A DNA stretch of 64,000 bases from Dyadobacter sp. MSC1_007 (GTDB lineage Bacteria; Bacteroidota; Bacteroidia; Cytophagales; Spirosomataceae), in the NCBI RefSeq assembly GCF_023667495.1, contig NZ_JAMOZL010000003.1:310001-374000 (forward strand), read 5' to 3'. Below are positions 1 to 8,535 of the stretch, in pieces; position 1 is the stretch's first letter; every line of letters begins with the position of its first letter. The translations under genes were made by a program, and so were the position numbers. The notes under the pieces were generated by a model. The model was not told the DNA's origin. It worked only from the letters and a program-made list of their open reading frames with translations, and searched no databases.

Positions 1-923
1 GCGGCGCCAAGCTGACCGCCGAGGAGGAAGGTGGAGAGGTATTTAATTTCACGGAATCTCGGCCCGGCGTGTATGTTCTGCCACCGCGTGTGTACAATGT
101 ATCGGGTAAATACCGGATCAGGATCAGGACTTCGAACGCGCAGGAATACCTTTCGGAGTTTGTCGCTGTGAGCCAGACGCCGCCGATCGACAGCCTTACT
201 TACAAGGTCGATAATTTTCAAAAGGCCGTAATATTCTACGTCAATACCCATGACCCACAGAATAAGACGCAGTTTTACCGCTGGAAATTTGATGAAACAT
301 GGGAGTATCAGGCCCCTTATTATTCCGCTCTTGAGCTGGTAAATGATACAGTGGTGGTCAGGAAGGAAAATATCAATAAATGTTGGGGCAGACAGAATTC
401 GGGAAGCATTCTGCTGGGCAGCACAGTGAGGCTTTCCAGCGATATTATCAAGGATTTGCCACTCAACACCGTGCCGATTTCTACCAATAAACTTTACATT
501 AAATACAGTATCCTCGTAAGGCAATACGGCCTGTCGAGGCAGGCATTCGAGTATTGGACGGATCTTGCTAAAACAACCCAGGGAACAGGGAGCCTTTTCG
601 ACCCGCTTCCATCGCAGGTAACAGGAAATATCAAAAATACAGCTGACCCGAAAGACCTGGTTTTTGGCTATTTCAGTGCATCTACCGAGCAAACAAAGCG
701 GCTAACCGTTATGCCCAAGCTGGGTATATTTCCGAGATGTGTGGAACAGGATACGATACCGATCAAATGTCCCCCACGTGACGATTACGAATGTGCAGGG
801 AACACAGCCAAAATGCTGCTGACTTATTACGGATTCCGTTCCGACTCGGTGTTGGTGGCGCCACAGTCCTGTGCAGATTGCAGGTTGGAAGGTGGCAACA
901 CGATACGGCCCTCTTTTTGGTAA
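1..923 (+). CDS. DUF4249 domain-containing protein, 5' partial
   Basis: The reading frame is open from base 3 to the TAA at 921-923, so the gene starts before the window; the first in-frame GTG at 69 is not the real start, because residues upstream of it align with the interior of the next gene product. DUF4249 proteins are Bacteroidota outer-membrane-associated lipoproteins, usually found beside TonB-dependent receptors; their function is unknown. The product is clearly paralogous to the next gene along its length, sharing a block around 'YSILVRQYGLSRQAFEYW' and a C-terminal tail 'CADCR' followed by a 'PSFW' end. The paralogues are separated by 19 bp. The signal peptide and lipobox would lie outside the window. 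Confidence 0.88.
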   Translation, partial: GAKLTAEEEGGEVFNFTESRPGVYVLPPRVYNVSGKYRIRIRTSNAQEYLSEFVAVSQTPPIDSLTYKVDNFQKAVIFYVNTHDPQNKTQFYRWKFDETWEYQAPYYSALELVNDTVVVRKENINKCWGRQNSGSILLGSTVRLSSDIIKDLPLNTVPISTNKLYIKYSILVRQYGLSRQAFEYWTDLAKTTQGTGSLFDPLPSQVTGNIKNTADPKDLVFGYFSASTEQTKRLTVMPKLGIFPRCVEQDTIPIKCPPRDDYECAGNTAKMLLTYYGFRSDSVLVAPQSCADCRLEGGNTIRPSFW

Positions 924-942
924 TGATTTGATTTGAAAAACA

Positions 943-2118
943 GTGAACAACTTCATCAAAAAAGCTAACGATTTAAGGGTATTCGGCAAAAGCGCAACCA
1001 GGCGCTTGGTCGCTTGTGTCTGCGTGGTCGGGGTCGCGATGGCTATTAACAGTTGTATCGAACCCTTTTCTCCGCCTGAGGTGAGCAATCCGGGGACTTA
1101 TCTGGTCGTGGATGGCTTTCTGAATGTGAATGGCGATACAAGCAACATCAGGCTGAGCCATACGCAGGGCGTAAACGACGGTAAACAAGTCGTTACGGAG
1201 GATGGGGCGTCCATCACGGTAGAGGCGGAGAATGGCGAGACTTATACATTTAATCCCGCAGGTAAAGGGCTTTATCGCTTGCCGCCGACCTCATTTGATC
1301 AGGAAACCAAATACAAGTTGCGGATCAGAAGGGTGGATGGCAGTGAATATGAATCCGCTTTCGTAACAGTAAGCAAAACACCGCCGATCGACAGTGTCGG
1401 ATACAGGGTGGATCAAGGCCGTAACGCAGTGATCGTGCAGGTGAATGCACACGACGCGACCAATGCAACACGGTTTTACCGGTGGAGCTTTGAAGAAACC
1501 TATGAATACCGGATGCCCTATTATTCCGGCCTGGTCCGCGATATTCCCAATAAAGCGATCACTCCGCGGTCCGACAATATCAATGTGTGCTGGCGGACCC
1601 TGGAATCGAAGGACATTAAACTGGGATCCACGATCAAACTTAGCCAGGATGTTATCAAGGATTTGCCGATTAATATCATCGATATCGGGACCAACAAGCT
1701 TTATTTCGGCTACTCGATCCTGGTGAAGCAATATGGTTTGACGCGTGAAGCTTTTGAGTACTGGACCGATCTTGCCAAAACGACCCAGGGGACAGGAAGC
1801 CTTTTTGATCCGCAGCCCTCGCAGGTGACCGGTAATATTCGAAACAAGGCAGATGCGAAGGAACTTGTTTTTGGCTATTTCAGCGCAGCGCAGGAACAGA
1901 AGAAGCGGATTTTCATCAAAGAAACACTGGGTGCTTATCCCCGCTGCACAGCACCGGATACCCTGGAATTCAAGGATGCCCTGGGAGGGAGCAGTGTTTT
2001 ACTGAGCTTTCATCAGGGCGAGCCACCGGCTAAGAGCGGGTATCTCGCCACTTCGGAGTCTTGCGCGGATTGCAGGTCGCAGGGAGGTACCACTACCAAG
2101 CCGTCTTTTTGGAAATGA
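943..2118 (+). CDS. DUF4249 domain-containing lipoprotein
   Basis: A 391-residue predicted lipoprotein. The N-terminus has basic residues, a hydrophobic stretch (about residues 21-36) and a lipobox ending at Cys38 ('AINSC'), so it should be acylated and exported. The rest matches the DUF4249 pattern, with a beta-rich region starting near 'NPGTYLVVDGFLN' and the conserved 'YSILVKQYGLTREAFEYW' block. It ends with a 'CADCR...GG...PSFWK' tail, giving a CxxC pair near the C-terminus. The start is GTG at 943; no in-frame ATG precedes the signal peptide. It is a tandem paralogue of the upstream gene, and the MG2-domain gene follows 24 bp later, so the three are probably one operon. A receptor gene may lie upstream outside the window; this is inferred from the family's usual context. 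Confidence 0.9.
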   Translation: MNNFIKKANDLRVFGKSATRRLVACVCVVGVAMAINSCIEPFSPPEVSNPGTYLVVDGFLNVNGDTSNIRLSHTQGVNDGKQVVTEDGASITVEAENGETYTFNPAGKGLYRLPPTSFDQETKYKLRIRRVDGSEYESAFVTVSKTPPIDSVGYRVDQGRNAVIVQVNAHDATNATRFYRWSFEETYEYRMPYYSGLVRDIPNKAITPRSDNINVCWRTLESKDIKLGSTIKLSQDVIKDLPINIIDIGTNKLYFGYSILVKQYGLTREAFEYWTDLAKTTQGTGSLFDPQPSQVTGNIRNKADAKELVFGYFSAAQEQKKRIFIKETLGAYPRCTAPDTLEFKDALGGSSVLLSFHQGEPPAKSGYLATSESCADCRSQGGTTTKPSFWK

Positions 2119-2142
2119 TTAGTTTTTAGAATTGATATATAG

Positions 2143-4533
2143 ATGAAAATAAGGATACTAATCTCGTACTTTTTGCTGCTTGCTGTTGCAGCTCATGCGC
2201 AGGAGGATGCAATGCTCGCTTCCATGAAGGAGCGGTTTGGGCTCTATACCGACCGGGCAGTGCAGGAAAAAATGTACGTGCACGTGGACAGACCGCTTTA
2301 CCTCGTCGGTGAAACGATCTGGTTTAAAGCCTATATCCTGAATGGCGCCACGCACCGGTTGATGGATTTGAGCAAAGTAGGATATCTTGAAGTGCTAGAT
2401 AGCGAGAACAATGCTGTCATCCAGACAAAATTCGGGATGGTGGATGGTAAAGGCAACGGATCCGTGTTGGTTCCGCCCGCCATCATTAGTGGTAAATACA
2501 AGCTGCGCTGCTATACCAACTGGATGAAGAATTTCAGTGCGGAACATTATTTTGAAACACCTATATCCATTGTCAACCCGTTCGTTCGCTTTGATCCAGA
2601 CCGGGCGTCGAAGGAAGAGGTGCGGTATGATGTGCAGTTTTTCCCGGAAGGTGGCAGGCTTGTAAACGGGATCGAAAGCAAAGTGGCGTTCAGGGCGGTG
2701 GGTACAGATGGCAAAGGGATCCGTTTCAAAGGTGAAATATTGAATGCGCAAAACGAAATTGTAAAGGAGTTTACACCTGAGCGCAATGGGATCGGCTATT
2801 TTAAGCTAAAACCAGATGAGAATGCCGTTTACAAGGCCGTAATTACAGATAGCAGGGGCCAGCGATTTGAATATCCATTACCGAAAGCCGAAAGCCAGGG
2901 CTATGTAATGGAAGTAAAGGATTCAACGGCCACCACCATCCAGGTTACGGTAATGGGCAGCATGGGCGGCGACGCGTCGATATACATGCTCGCACACACA
3001 CGCCAGGCCAATCCGCAGTTTGCGAGAAAGATATTGACCAACAATAAGGCTGTGTTTCTGCTGGACAAATCCAAACTTGCGGAAGGTATCTCGCACATCA
3101 CTATTTTCAATGAAAGACTGAAACCGCTTTGCGAAAGGCTCTATTTCAAACGGCCTCAAAAGAGCCTGGTTGTAGATGCTACGTTGGGCAAGAGCTTTGT
3201 TACAAGGGAAAAAGTGGCGATGGATTTATCGGCAGGGATCAGTCAGGCAGCGGCCGGGATGAGTAATCTTTCGGTTTCGATTTATCTCAATGACTCCATT
3301 CAGGCCCAGCCACAGCAGGAAATTAACAGCTACCTCTGGCTCACGGCGGACTTGAAAGGGCAAGTCGAGTCACCTGAATACTATTTTCAGAATATCAATC
3401 CGGACACAGATCGGCAGCTGGATAACCTTATGCTTACCCACGGCTGGCGTCGCCTGAAATGGGACAATGTATTCGGCGGGCAGCTCATGAACTTTGAAAA
3501 CCTTCCGGAGTACGACGGACATTTTATCATCGCCAAATTGCTCAACAAAGCAGACGGCACTCCGGCTATGGGAAGAGAGGCTTATCTGGCCGCCTTGGAA
3601 GTTCCTGCCCGCTTGTATGTAGCGCAAAGCGACCAGAACGGAAAGGTCATGTTCGAAGTGCGGCAGTTTACCGGTCCCAAAGAAATAACGTTACAAACCA
3701 ATCTGGCGCAGGATTCGACCTATCGTTTCGAAGTGGCCAATCCATTTTCGAAGCAATTCTCGTCCACAAGCATTCCGCCTTTCTATTTTGATAAAACCCT
3801 GGAAAACCAGCTGCTGACCCGTTCAATCAACATGCAGACGGTCAATGCCTATCTTCCACGCATTTATACGGAGAAAAAGGCTGTGCTTACCGATTCACTT
3901 CCCTTTTTCGGTGTACCCGACGAGAAGTATTTTCTCGATGATTTCACCCGTTTTCCAACTATGGAAGAGGTTCTGAGAGAATATGTAAAAGGGGTATTGG
4001 TTAGAAAACGGCAGAAAGAGTTCCATTTCCGGATGATTGATAAATTGGTTCCTAATACCTACTACACAACGGATCCGCTGATCTTGCTGGATGGTATCCC
4101 GATATTTGATGCCGACAAAATCATCGAAATGGACCCGTTGAAGGTCAAAAAAATCGAGCTGCTCAGCTCCCGCTACTTTATGGGGCCAATGACCTATACC
4201 GGTATCGTCAGCTTTTCAACTTATCGCAGCGACCTTGGCGGCTTGGAACTCGACCCCAAGGTGATGGTTATGCCCTATGAAGGCGTACAGGCGCAACGAG
4301 AGTTTTACGAACCCCGCTACGACAATAATAACACATCGAGCCGCATCCCGGATTTCAGGAACCTGATGCATTGGGCGCCAAACGTTGTCACCGGCAAGGA
4401 CGGCAAAGCCCGTGTGGAGTTTTATACTTCCGATTTGCCCGGACATTACCAGGTGGTGATTCAGGGAATCACGCCCGAAGGCGTTGCAGGCAGCAAGACG
4501 CTCTCTTTCGACGTCACAAAGCGGAACTTCTGA
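2143..4533 (+). CDS. MG2-domain exported protein with TonB-plug-like C-terminal segment
   Basis: A 796-residue exported protein. A signal peptide ends near residue 19 ('AAHAQ'). It is followed by an alpha-2-macroglobulin MG2-like domain (about residues 40-145, motif 'YVHVDRPLYLVGETIWFKAY') and further beta-sandwich-like regions. Around residues 645-690 the segment 'LLDGIPIFDADKIIEMD' followed by 'KKIELLSSRYFMG' and 'GIVSFSTY' looks like the TonB receptor plug signature, but no 22-strand barrel follows. The C-terminal part ('GKARVEFYTSDLPGHYQVV') resembles another macroglobulin-type beta domain. It sits 24 bp after the DUF4249 gene and 2 bp from the convergent Lrp gene. Such proteins commonly accompany DUF4249 genes; the substrate is unknown. 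Confidence 0.8.
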   Translation: MKIRILISYFLLLAVAAHAQEDAMLASMKERFGLYTDRAVQEKMYVHVDRPLYLVGETIWFKAYILNGATHRLMDLSKVGYLEVLDSENNAVIQTKFGMVDGKGNGSVLVPPAIISGKYKLRCYTNWMKNFSAEHYFETPISIVNPFVRFDPDRASKEEVRYDVQFFPEGGRLVNGIESKVAFRAVGTDGKGIRFKGEILNAQNEIVKEFTPERNGIGYFKLKPDENAVYKAVITDSRGQRFEYPLPKAESQGYVMEVKDSTATTIQVTVMGSMGGDASIYMLAHTRQANPQFARKILTNNKAVFLLDKSKLAEGISHITIFNERLKPLCERLYFKRPQKSLVVDATLGKSFVTREKVAMDLSAGISQAAAGMSNLSVSIYLNDSIQAQPQQEINSYLWLTADLKGQVESPEYYFQNINPDTDRQLDNLMLTHGWRRLKWDNVFGGQLMNFENLPEYDGHFIIAKLLNKADGTPAMGREAYLAALEVPARLYVAQSDQNGKVMFEVRQFTGPKEITLQTNLAQDSTYRFEVANPFSKQFSSTSIPPFYFDKTLENQLLTRSINMQTVNAYLPRIYTEKKAVLTDSLPFFGVPDEKYFLDDFTRFPTMEEVLREYVKGVLVRKRQKEFHFRMIDKLVPNTYYTTDPLILLDGIPIFDADKIIEMDPLKVKKIELLSSRYFMGPMTYTGIVSFSTYRSDLGGLELDPKVMVMPYEGVQAQREFYEPRYDNNNTSSRIPDFRNLMHWAPNVVTGKDGKARVEFYTSDLPGHYQVVIQGITPEGVAGSKTLSFDVTKRNF

Positions 4534-4535
4534 CC

Positions 4536-4997
4536 TTAAATGTAAAATTCGGAGGTGTGCTTAATCTCCTTTAAAACAAAGGTGCTGTTGAGAACGCCTA
4601 TATTATCGATTTTAGAGAGTTTATATTTGACAAAATCGTGGTATTCGTCGAGGCTTGCGACGTTGATCTTCAATAAAAAATCCACCTGACCGGCCATGTG
4701 GTAACATTCCTGTACCTCATGCAGGTTTTGTATTTCCTGCTCAAACTTTTCGATAAATGCCTCGTTGTGATACCGCATTGATACCTGGCAAATGGTCGTA
4801 ACCTGTCTGTTGATCAGCTTTTTGTCGAGAATGGCCACATATTGTTTGATATAGCCCAGACTTTCCAATCTTCTGATCCGCTCGTACACCGGCGAAACCG
4901 TCAGGTTAAGCATGTTGGCGATTTCCTTGGTCGTTTTTTTTGCATCCTTTTGCAGGATGCGGAGGATTTTGGTATCGATTTTGTCCAACTGTTCCAT
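4536..4997 (-). CDS. Lrp/AsnC family transcriptional regulator
   Basis: A 153-residue regulator when started at the ATG at 4997 ('MEQLDKIDTKIL'), the usual family length. An upstream in-frame ATG at 5069 would add 24 residues that do not look like the family. Residues 1-60 form the AsnC-type winged HTH ('DTKILRILQKDAKKTTKEIA' then 'VSPVYERIRRLESLGYI'). The rest is the RAM/effector-binding fold ('VQECYHMAGQVDFLLKI'). Lrp proteins assemble as multimers and usually sense amino acids. The gene is divergent from tdh-kbl across about 170 bp, so regulation of threonine catabolism, and of itself, is the natural inference. It converges with the MG2 gene with only 2 bp between the stop codons. Confidence 0.92.
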   Translation of the reverse strand: MEQLDKIDTKILRILQKDAKKTTKEIANMLNLTVSPVYERIRRLESLGYIKQYVAILDKKLINRQVTTICQVSMRYHNEAFIEKFEQEIQNLHEVQECYHMAGQVDFLLKINVASLDEYHDFVKYKLSKIDNIGVLNSTFVLKEIKHTSEFYI

Positions 4998-5169
4998 GAG
5001 GCAATAATATTTACTGTGACGGCGCTTCAATATAATAGGTAAAAGTAAATTTTGCTTCAAAATTCCCATAGTGCGGTAATGTTTCCTGCTAAATGCGCTG
5101 ATTGTTGAAAATAGTTTTCACAAATGGGAAATTGCAAGTGATTTATGCTTTACCAAAGACGTGTTTTTT

Positions 5170-6120
5170 ATGAAAGCGGAATGCATTTTAGTAATAGGCG
5201 CGAATGGCCAGATCGGATCGGTCCTCGTTGAATACCTGCGGGAGATCTACGGCCTTGGGAAAGTGGTTGCGACAGACATCCGGATGCCGGATTATCCTTC
5301 CGGAATTTTTGAACAACTCGACGCTACCGATGCCCGGGCTATGGCAGATATTGTCAGGAAATATAGCGTTACCCAGATCTACCACCTCGCCGCGATACTT
5401 TCTGCAAAAGGAGAACAGGACCCACTGCGAACGTGGCACATCAACATGCAGACGTATTTCAATGTGCTGGAAGTTGCGCGTGAAAACGGGGTAGGGAAGG
5501 TGTTCTATCCGAGTTCGATTGCAGTCTTCGGCGACCATGTTGATGATATCGCGGAGCAATGGTCCTATCTGGACCCGGCGACGGTTTACGGGATCAGTAA
5601 AACAGCAGGAGAAAACTGGTCGAATTATTATTTTAAGAGATATGGACTGGATATCCGTTCACTGCGGTACCCGGGGATAATAGGGTATCAGTCAATGCCG
5701 GGTGGCGGTACTACTGATTATGCGGTCGATATTTATCACAAAGCGGTCAATAACGAAGTATTTGAATGCTTTCTGAAACCCGATACGACCTTACCGATGA
5801 TTTACATCAGCGACGCAATGGACGCTACGGTAAGGCTAATGGAAGCTCCTGCCGAAAAAATCAGGGTACGGACATCATACAATCTGGCCGGAATGAGTTT
5901 TTCGCCGGAAGAGATTGCAGCAAGTATCCGGAAACATTTGCCTGATTTCAGCATTCAATATAAACCCGATTTCCGTCAGGCAATCGCCGATTCGTGGCCA
6001 AAAGAAATCGACGACTCTCAGGCCCGCAAAGACTGGGGCTGGCGCCCCGCCTATTCGCTCGATAAAATGACAGAAGAGATGATAGCGGAGTTGCGGAAGA
6101 AGTATGATTTGGTAAATTAG
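5170..6120 (+). CDS. tdh: L-threonine 3-dehydrogenase, NAD-dependent epimerase (SDR) type
   Basis: A 316-residue extended SDR protein. It has the N-terminal Rossmann motif 'GANGQIGSVLVEYL', 'LAAILSAKGE', the Ser in 'YPSSIAVFGD' and the Tyr-Lys pair in 'TVYGISKTAGE'. This is the UDP-galactose-epimerase-like threonine dehydrogenase of Bacteroidota and some archaea, not the zinc-dependent medium-chain type. It oxidises L-threonine to 2-amino-3-ketobutyrate with NAD+. The ATG at 5170 is preferred over an in-frame GTG at 5161 because it directly precedes the Rossmann strand. kbl, the enzyme for the next step, follows after a repeat-rich spacer, and the Lrp gene diverges upstream. Alternative: a generic epimerase, but the pairing with kbl makes tdh very likely. 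Confidence 0.92.
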   Translation: MKAECILVIGANGQIGSVLVEYLREIYGLGKVVATDIRMPDYPSGIFEQLDATDARAMADIVRKYSVTQIYHLAAILSAKGEQDPLRTWHINMQTYFNVLEVARENGVGKVFYPSSIAVFGDHVDDIAEQWSYLDPATVYGISKTAGENWSNYYFKRYGLDIRSLRYPGIIGYQSMPGGGTTDYAVDIYHKAVNNEVFECFLKPDTTLPMIYISDAMDATVRLMEAPAEKIRVRTSYNLAGMSFSPEEIAASIRKHLPDFSIQYKPDFRQAIADSWPKEIDDSQARKDWGWRPAYSLDKMTEEMIAELRKKYDLVN

Positions 6121-6283
6121 TTTTGAATGAGTGAATGAGTGAATAGGCTGGTGCACTAGGGAATTTGCTTTTGTTCAATCATACAATTCAAAATTCACGC
6201 ACTCCCAATCCACGGCCGACTCATTAAAAATTGAACATTCACTCATTCACTCATTCAAAATTCACTCATTCACTCATTCAAAA
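6121..6283. repeat. 24-bp inverted/direct repeat set (GAATGAGT type) between tdh and kbl
   Basis: Bases 6121-6144 (TTTTGAATGAGTGAATGAGT and four further bases) are the perfect reverse complement of 6237-6260. A second direct copy of the latter occupies 6260-6283, sharing one base. Each arm is built from an 8-bp period (GAATGAGT or its complement). The 92-bp core has no ORF but holds further TTGAAC and AATTCAAAATTCAC fragments. The arms could pair in RNA across the core. The structure resembles a non-coding repeat-bounded insertion; it begins at the base after the tdh stop codon. Confidence 0.85.
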
Positions 6284-6292
6284 TTGAACATT

Positions 6293-7480
6293 ATGCTCGG
6301 TAACATTCAACAAGACTTGCAAGGCGAGCTGGAAGCGATCCGGTCGGCTGGATTATATAAAAAAGAACGGATCATTACCACGCCGCAATCTGCGCGCATT
6401 GCTACCACCGACGGCGGTGAAGTGCTCAATTTTTGCGCAAATAACTATTTAGGGCTGTCTTCACATCCGGAAGTGATCAAAGCGGGGATCGAGGCGATCC
6501 ATAGCCATGGTTTCGGAATGTCATCGGTGCGGTTCATCTGCGGGACGCAGGATATTCATAAGGAACTGGAACGTAAAACAGCGGAATTCCTCGGAATGGA
6601 AGATTGCATTCTCTACGCTGCGGCATTCGATGCCAACGGGGGAGTGTTTGAACCGCTGCTGAACGAGCAGGATGCCATTATTTCCGACGAACTGAACCAC
6701 GCTTCACTTATCGACGGGATCCGTTTGTGCAAAGCAAACCGTTTTCGTTACAAGCATAACGATCTCGAAGACCTTCGGAAACAACTGGAAGACGCGAAAG
6801 GCAGCCGCCGTGTCCTGGTCGTGACTGATGGTGTGTTTTCCATGGATGGCACCATTGCCCGACTGGATAAAATATGCGACCTCGCAGAAGAGTTCGGCGC
6901 CATGGTTATGATCGACGAATGCCATGCTTCCGGTTTCATGGGCAAGACGGGCCGCGGTACACACGAATTCAGGAATGTAATGGGGCGCATCGACATCATT
7001 ACCGGAACCTACGGCAAAGCGCTTGGCGGGGCGTCGGGTGGTTTCACAGCTGCTAAGAAGGAAATTGTTGAAATCCTCCGCCAGCGTTCTCGGCCTTATT
7101 TGTTTTCAAATACGTTGGCGCCTTCGATTGTCGGGGCATCCATTAAAGTGCTCGAACTGCTCACTTCATCAACAGCCCTTCGGGATAAGCTCGAAAACAA
7201 TACCCGTTATTTCAGACAGGCAATGACTGAGGCTGGTTTCGACATTCTGCCGGGCGAGCACCCTATTGTGCCTATTATGCTCTACGATGCGAAACTTGCA
7301 CAGGAATTCGCGGCGAAACTGCTCGAAGAAGGCATTTATGTGATTGGCTTTTTTTATCCAGTTGTTCCGCAAGGCAAGGCGCGCATTCGGGTACAGATTT
7401 CCGCAGGGCATGAGCAAGAACATCTTGAAAAGGCTGTGGCCGCTTTCACCAAGGTTGGCAAGGAGCTGGGCGTGGTGTAA
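6293..7480 (+). CDS. kbl: Glycine C-acetyltransferase (2-amino-3-ketobutyrate CoA ligase)
   Basis: A 395-residue PLP enzyme of the alpha-oxoamine synthase family that cleaves 2-amino-3-ketobutyrate with CoA to glycine and acetyl-CoA. Visible features are '[15 protein letters not shown]' near the N-terminus, '[14 protein letters not shown]', the PLP-binding Asp/His in '[12 protein letters not shown]' and the Schiff-base Lys in '[13 protein letters not shown]'. Length matches family members. The ATG at 6293 is preferred to the TTG at 6284, which lies at the edge of the repeat. It is the downstream partner of tdh, so the pair converts threonine to glycine plus acetyl-CoA. Close relatives (AONS, ALAS, SPT) share the fold, but adjacency to tdh decides the call. 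Confidence 0.96.
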   Translation: MLGNIQQDLQGELEAIRSAGLYKKERIITTPQSARIATTDGGEVLNFCANNYLGLSSHPEVIKAGIEAIHSHGFGMSSVRFICGTQDIHKELERKTAEFLGMEDCILYAAAFDANGGVFEPLLNEQDAIISDELNHASLIDGIRLCKANRFRYKHNDLEDLRKQLEDAKGSRRVLVVTDGVFSMDGTIARLDKICDLAEEFGAMVMIDECHASGFMGKTGRGTHEFRNVMGRIDIITGTYGKALGGASGGFTAAKKEIVEILRQRSRPYLFSNTLAPSIVGASIKVLELLTSSTALRDKLENNTRYFRQAMTEAGFDILPGEHPIVPIMLYDAKLAQEFAAKLLEEGIYVIGFFYPVVPQGKARIRVQISAGHEQEHLEKAVAAFTKVGKELGVV

Positions 7481-7493
7481 TTGCGGTGGCATG

Positions 7494-7553
7494 GTTGCCG
7501 GTGACAACACCGGCAACGGCCTGTTCCGCCATTGCTGGTGTTATCACCAGCAA
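7494..7553. terminator. Twin hairpins between convergent kbl and transglutaminase genes
   Basis: Two perfect hairpins lie in tandem. GTTGCCGGTG (7494-7503) pairs with CACCGGCAAC (7508-7517) across ACAA. TTGCTGGTG (7532-7540) pairs with CACCAGCAA (7545-7553) across TTAT. The two are near copies of each other. They sit between converging genes and probably end both transcripts, although no long T-tract follows. Confidence 0.6.
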
Positions 7554-7557
7554 CCGC

Positions 7558-8352
7558 TCAATTTTCCAGCAAGTCAACAGCTACATGCAACGACTGCAAT
7601 GCGGCGTTGCCATATTGGGTAACCATCGCCACATCCGCTGCATCGCGGCCGTGGGCGATTTCAATACGATAACCTTCTGTTTTTTCCTGTACGGCATCGA
7701 ATGTGTACCAATCTCCTCCGATAAACACTTCAAACCACGCATGCAGGTCCATTTCCTTTAATTTATCGAGATAGCCAACCGTCATGCGCGTTGGAATGCA
7801 GAGGTTCCGGCATAATGCAATCGCCAGATGGGTGAAATCCCTGCAAACGCCCACCCGACTGCGCGCGGTATCGAAGGCCGTGGTGCTGGCGTCGGTAAAA
7901 CCATACTGGTACCGGACGTTCTGATGGATCCAGGTCCTGATCGCCTCCACCTGGTCGTAACCTGGCGTCAGGTTCCCAGCAATTTCAAGCGCTAACATAT
8001 TGATTTCGTGCAGGTCCGACTGGCAGTAGCGGCTTGGCAGGATAAAATGCATAACGTCTTCCGGCAAGTCCCCTACAAGCATATACGCAGGCTTGGGATC
8101 GGGAATGGGTTTGAGTGGATTTACCTGGGCCTGCACTTCAGTCGAGATAGTCACATGGCCAACGGGCAGGACTGCGCGCTGGCACAGATTTCCATATATA
8201 TCGATATACTCTGAAAATGGGACAGGCGGTTCTATGGTAAAACCCTCCTGGATAATCGCCTGGCCTTCCTGACGGCGGGGGCGTAACATGGTAGTTACGG
8301 TAGTGGGCGCATACACGTCATACGTGAATATGCTGCTTCCCTTCATTTTCAT
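7558..8352 (-). CDS. Transglutaminase-like (cysteine peptidase fold) protein
   Basis: A 264-residue cytoplasmic-looking protein with no signal peptide. The N-terminal half is a transglutaminase-associated beta domain ('FTYDVYAPTTVTTMLRPRR'). The C-terminal half is a transglutaminase core with the Cys-His-Asp triad visible as Cys170 ('VGVCRDFTH'), His204 ('DLHAWFEVF') and Asp219 ('TFDAVQ'). Such proteins probably cleave or form amide bonds; the substrate is unknown. Family members often co-occur with alpha-E and Anbu proteasome-like genes. Both of those are present about 6 kb away on the other strand, so this may be the displaced third member of that system (inference). It converges on kbl. 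Confidence 0.88.
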   Translation of the reverse strand: MKMKGSSIFTYDVYAPTTVTTMLRPRRQEGQAIIQEGFTIEPPVPFSEYIDIYGNLCQRAVLPVGHVTISTEVQAQVNPLKPIPDPKPAYMLVGDLPEDVMHFILPSRYCQSDLHEINMLALEIAGNLTPGYDQVEAIRTWIHQNVRYQYGFTDASTTAFDTARSRVGVCRDFTHLAIALCRNLCIPTRMTVGYLDKLKEMDLHAWFEVFIGGDWYTFDAVQEKTEGYRIEIAHGRDAADVAMVTQYGNAALQSLHVAVDLLEN

Positions 8353-8535
8353 GTATAAGTTGAATTAGTAATTTGAGTAAAAGTAATGACAGTTAATTAC
8401 TTAAAAATTACGTGCCATTTATTTTATCGGAAACCGCCCTGAAAGCCAGAATTAAAACGCCATAATAGACGTTTGTACAGCAAGAACACTAATTTTAGAG
8501 TGAACAGCATTTATTGAAATTTAAATAATACACCT

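Noticed and set aside
702..1188. Minus-strand ORFs inside the DUF4249 genes
   Set aside because: They lie antisense to well-supported lipoprotein genes and show no recognisable domain or plausible codon pattern.
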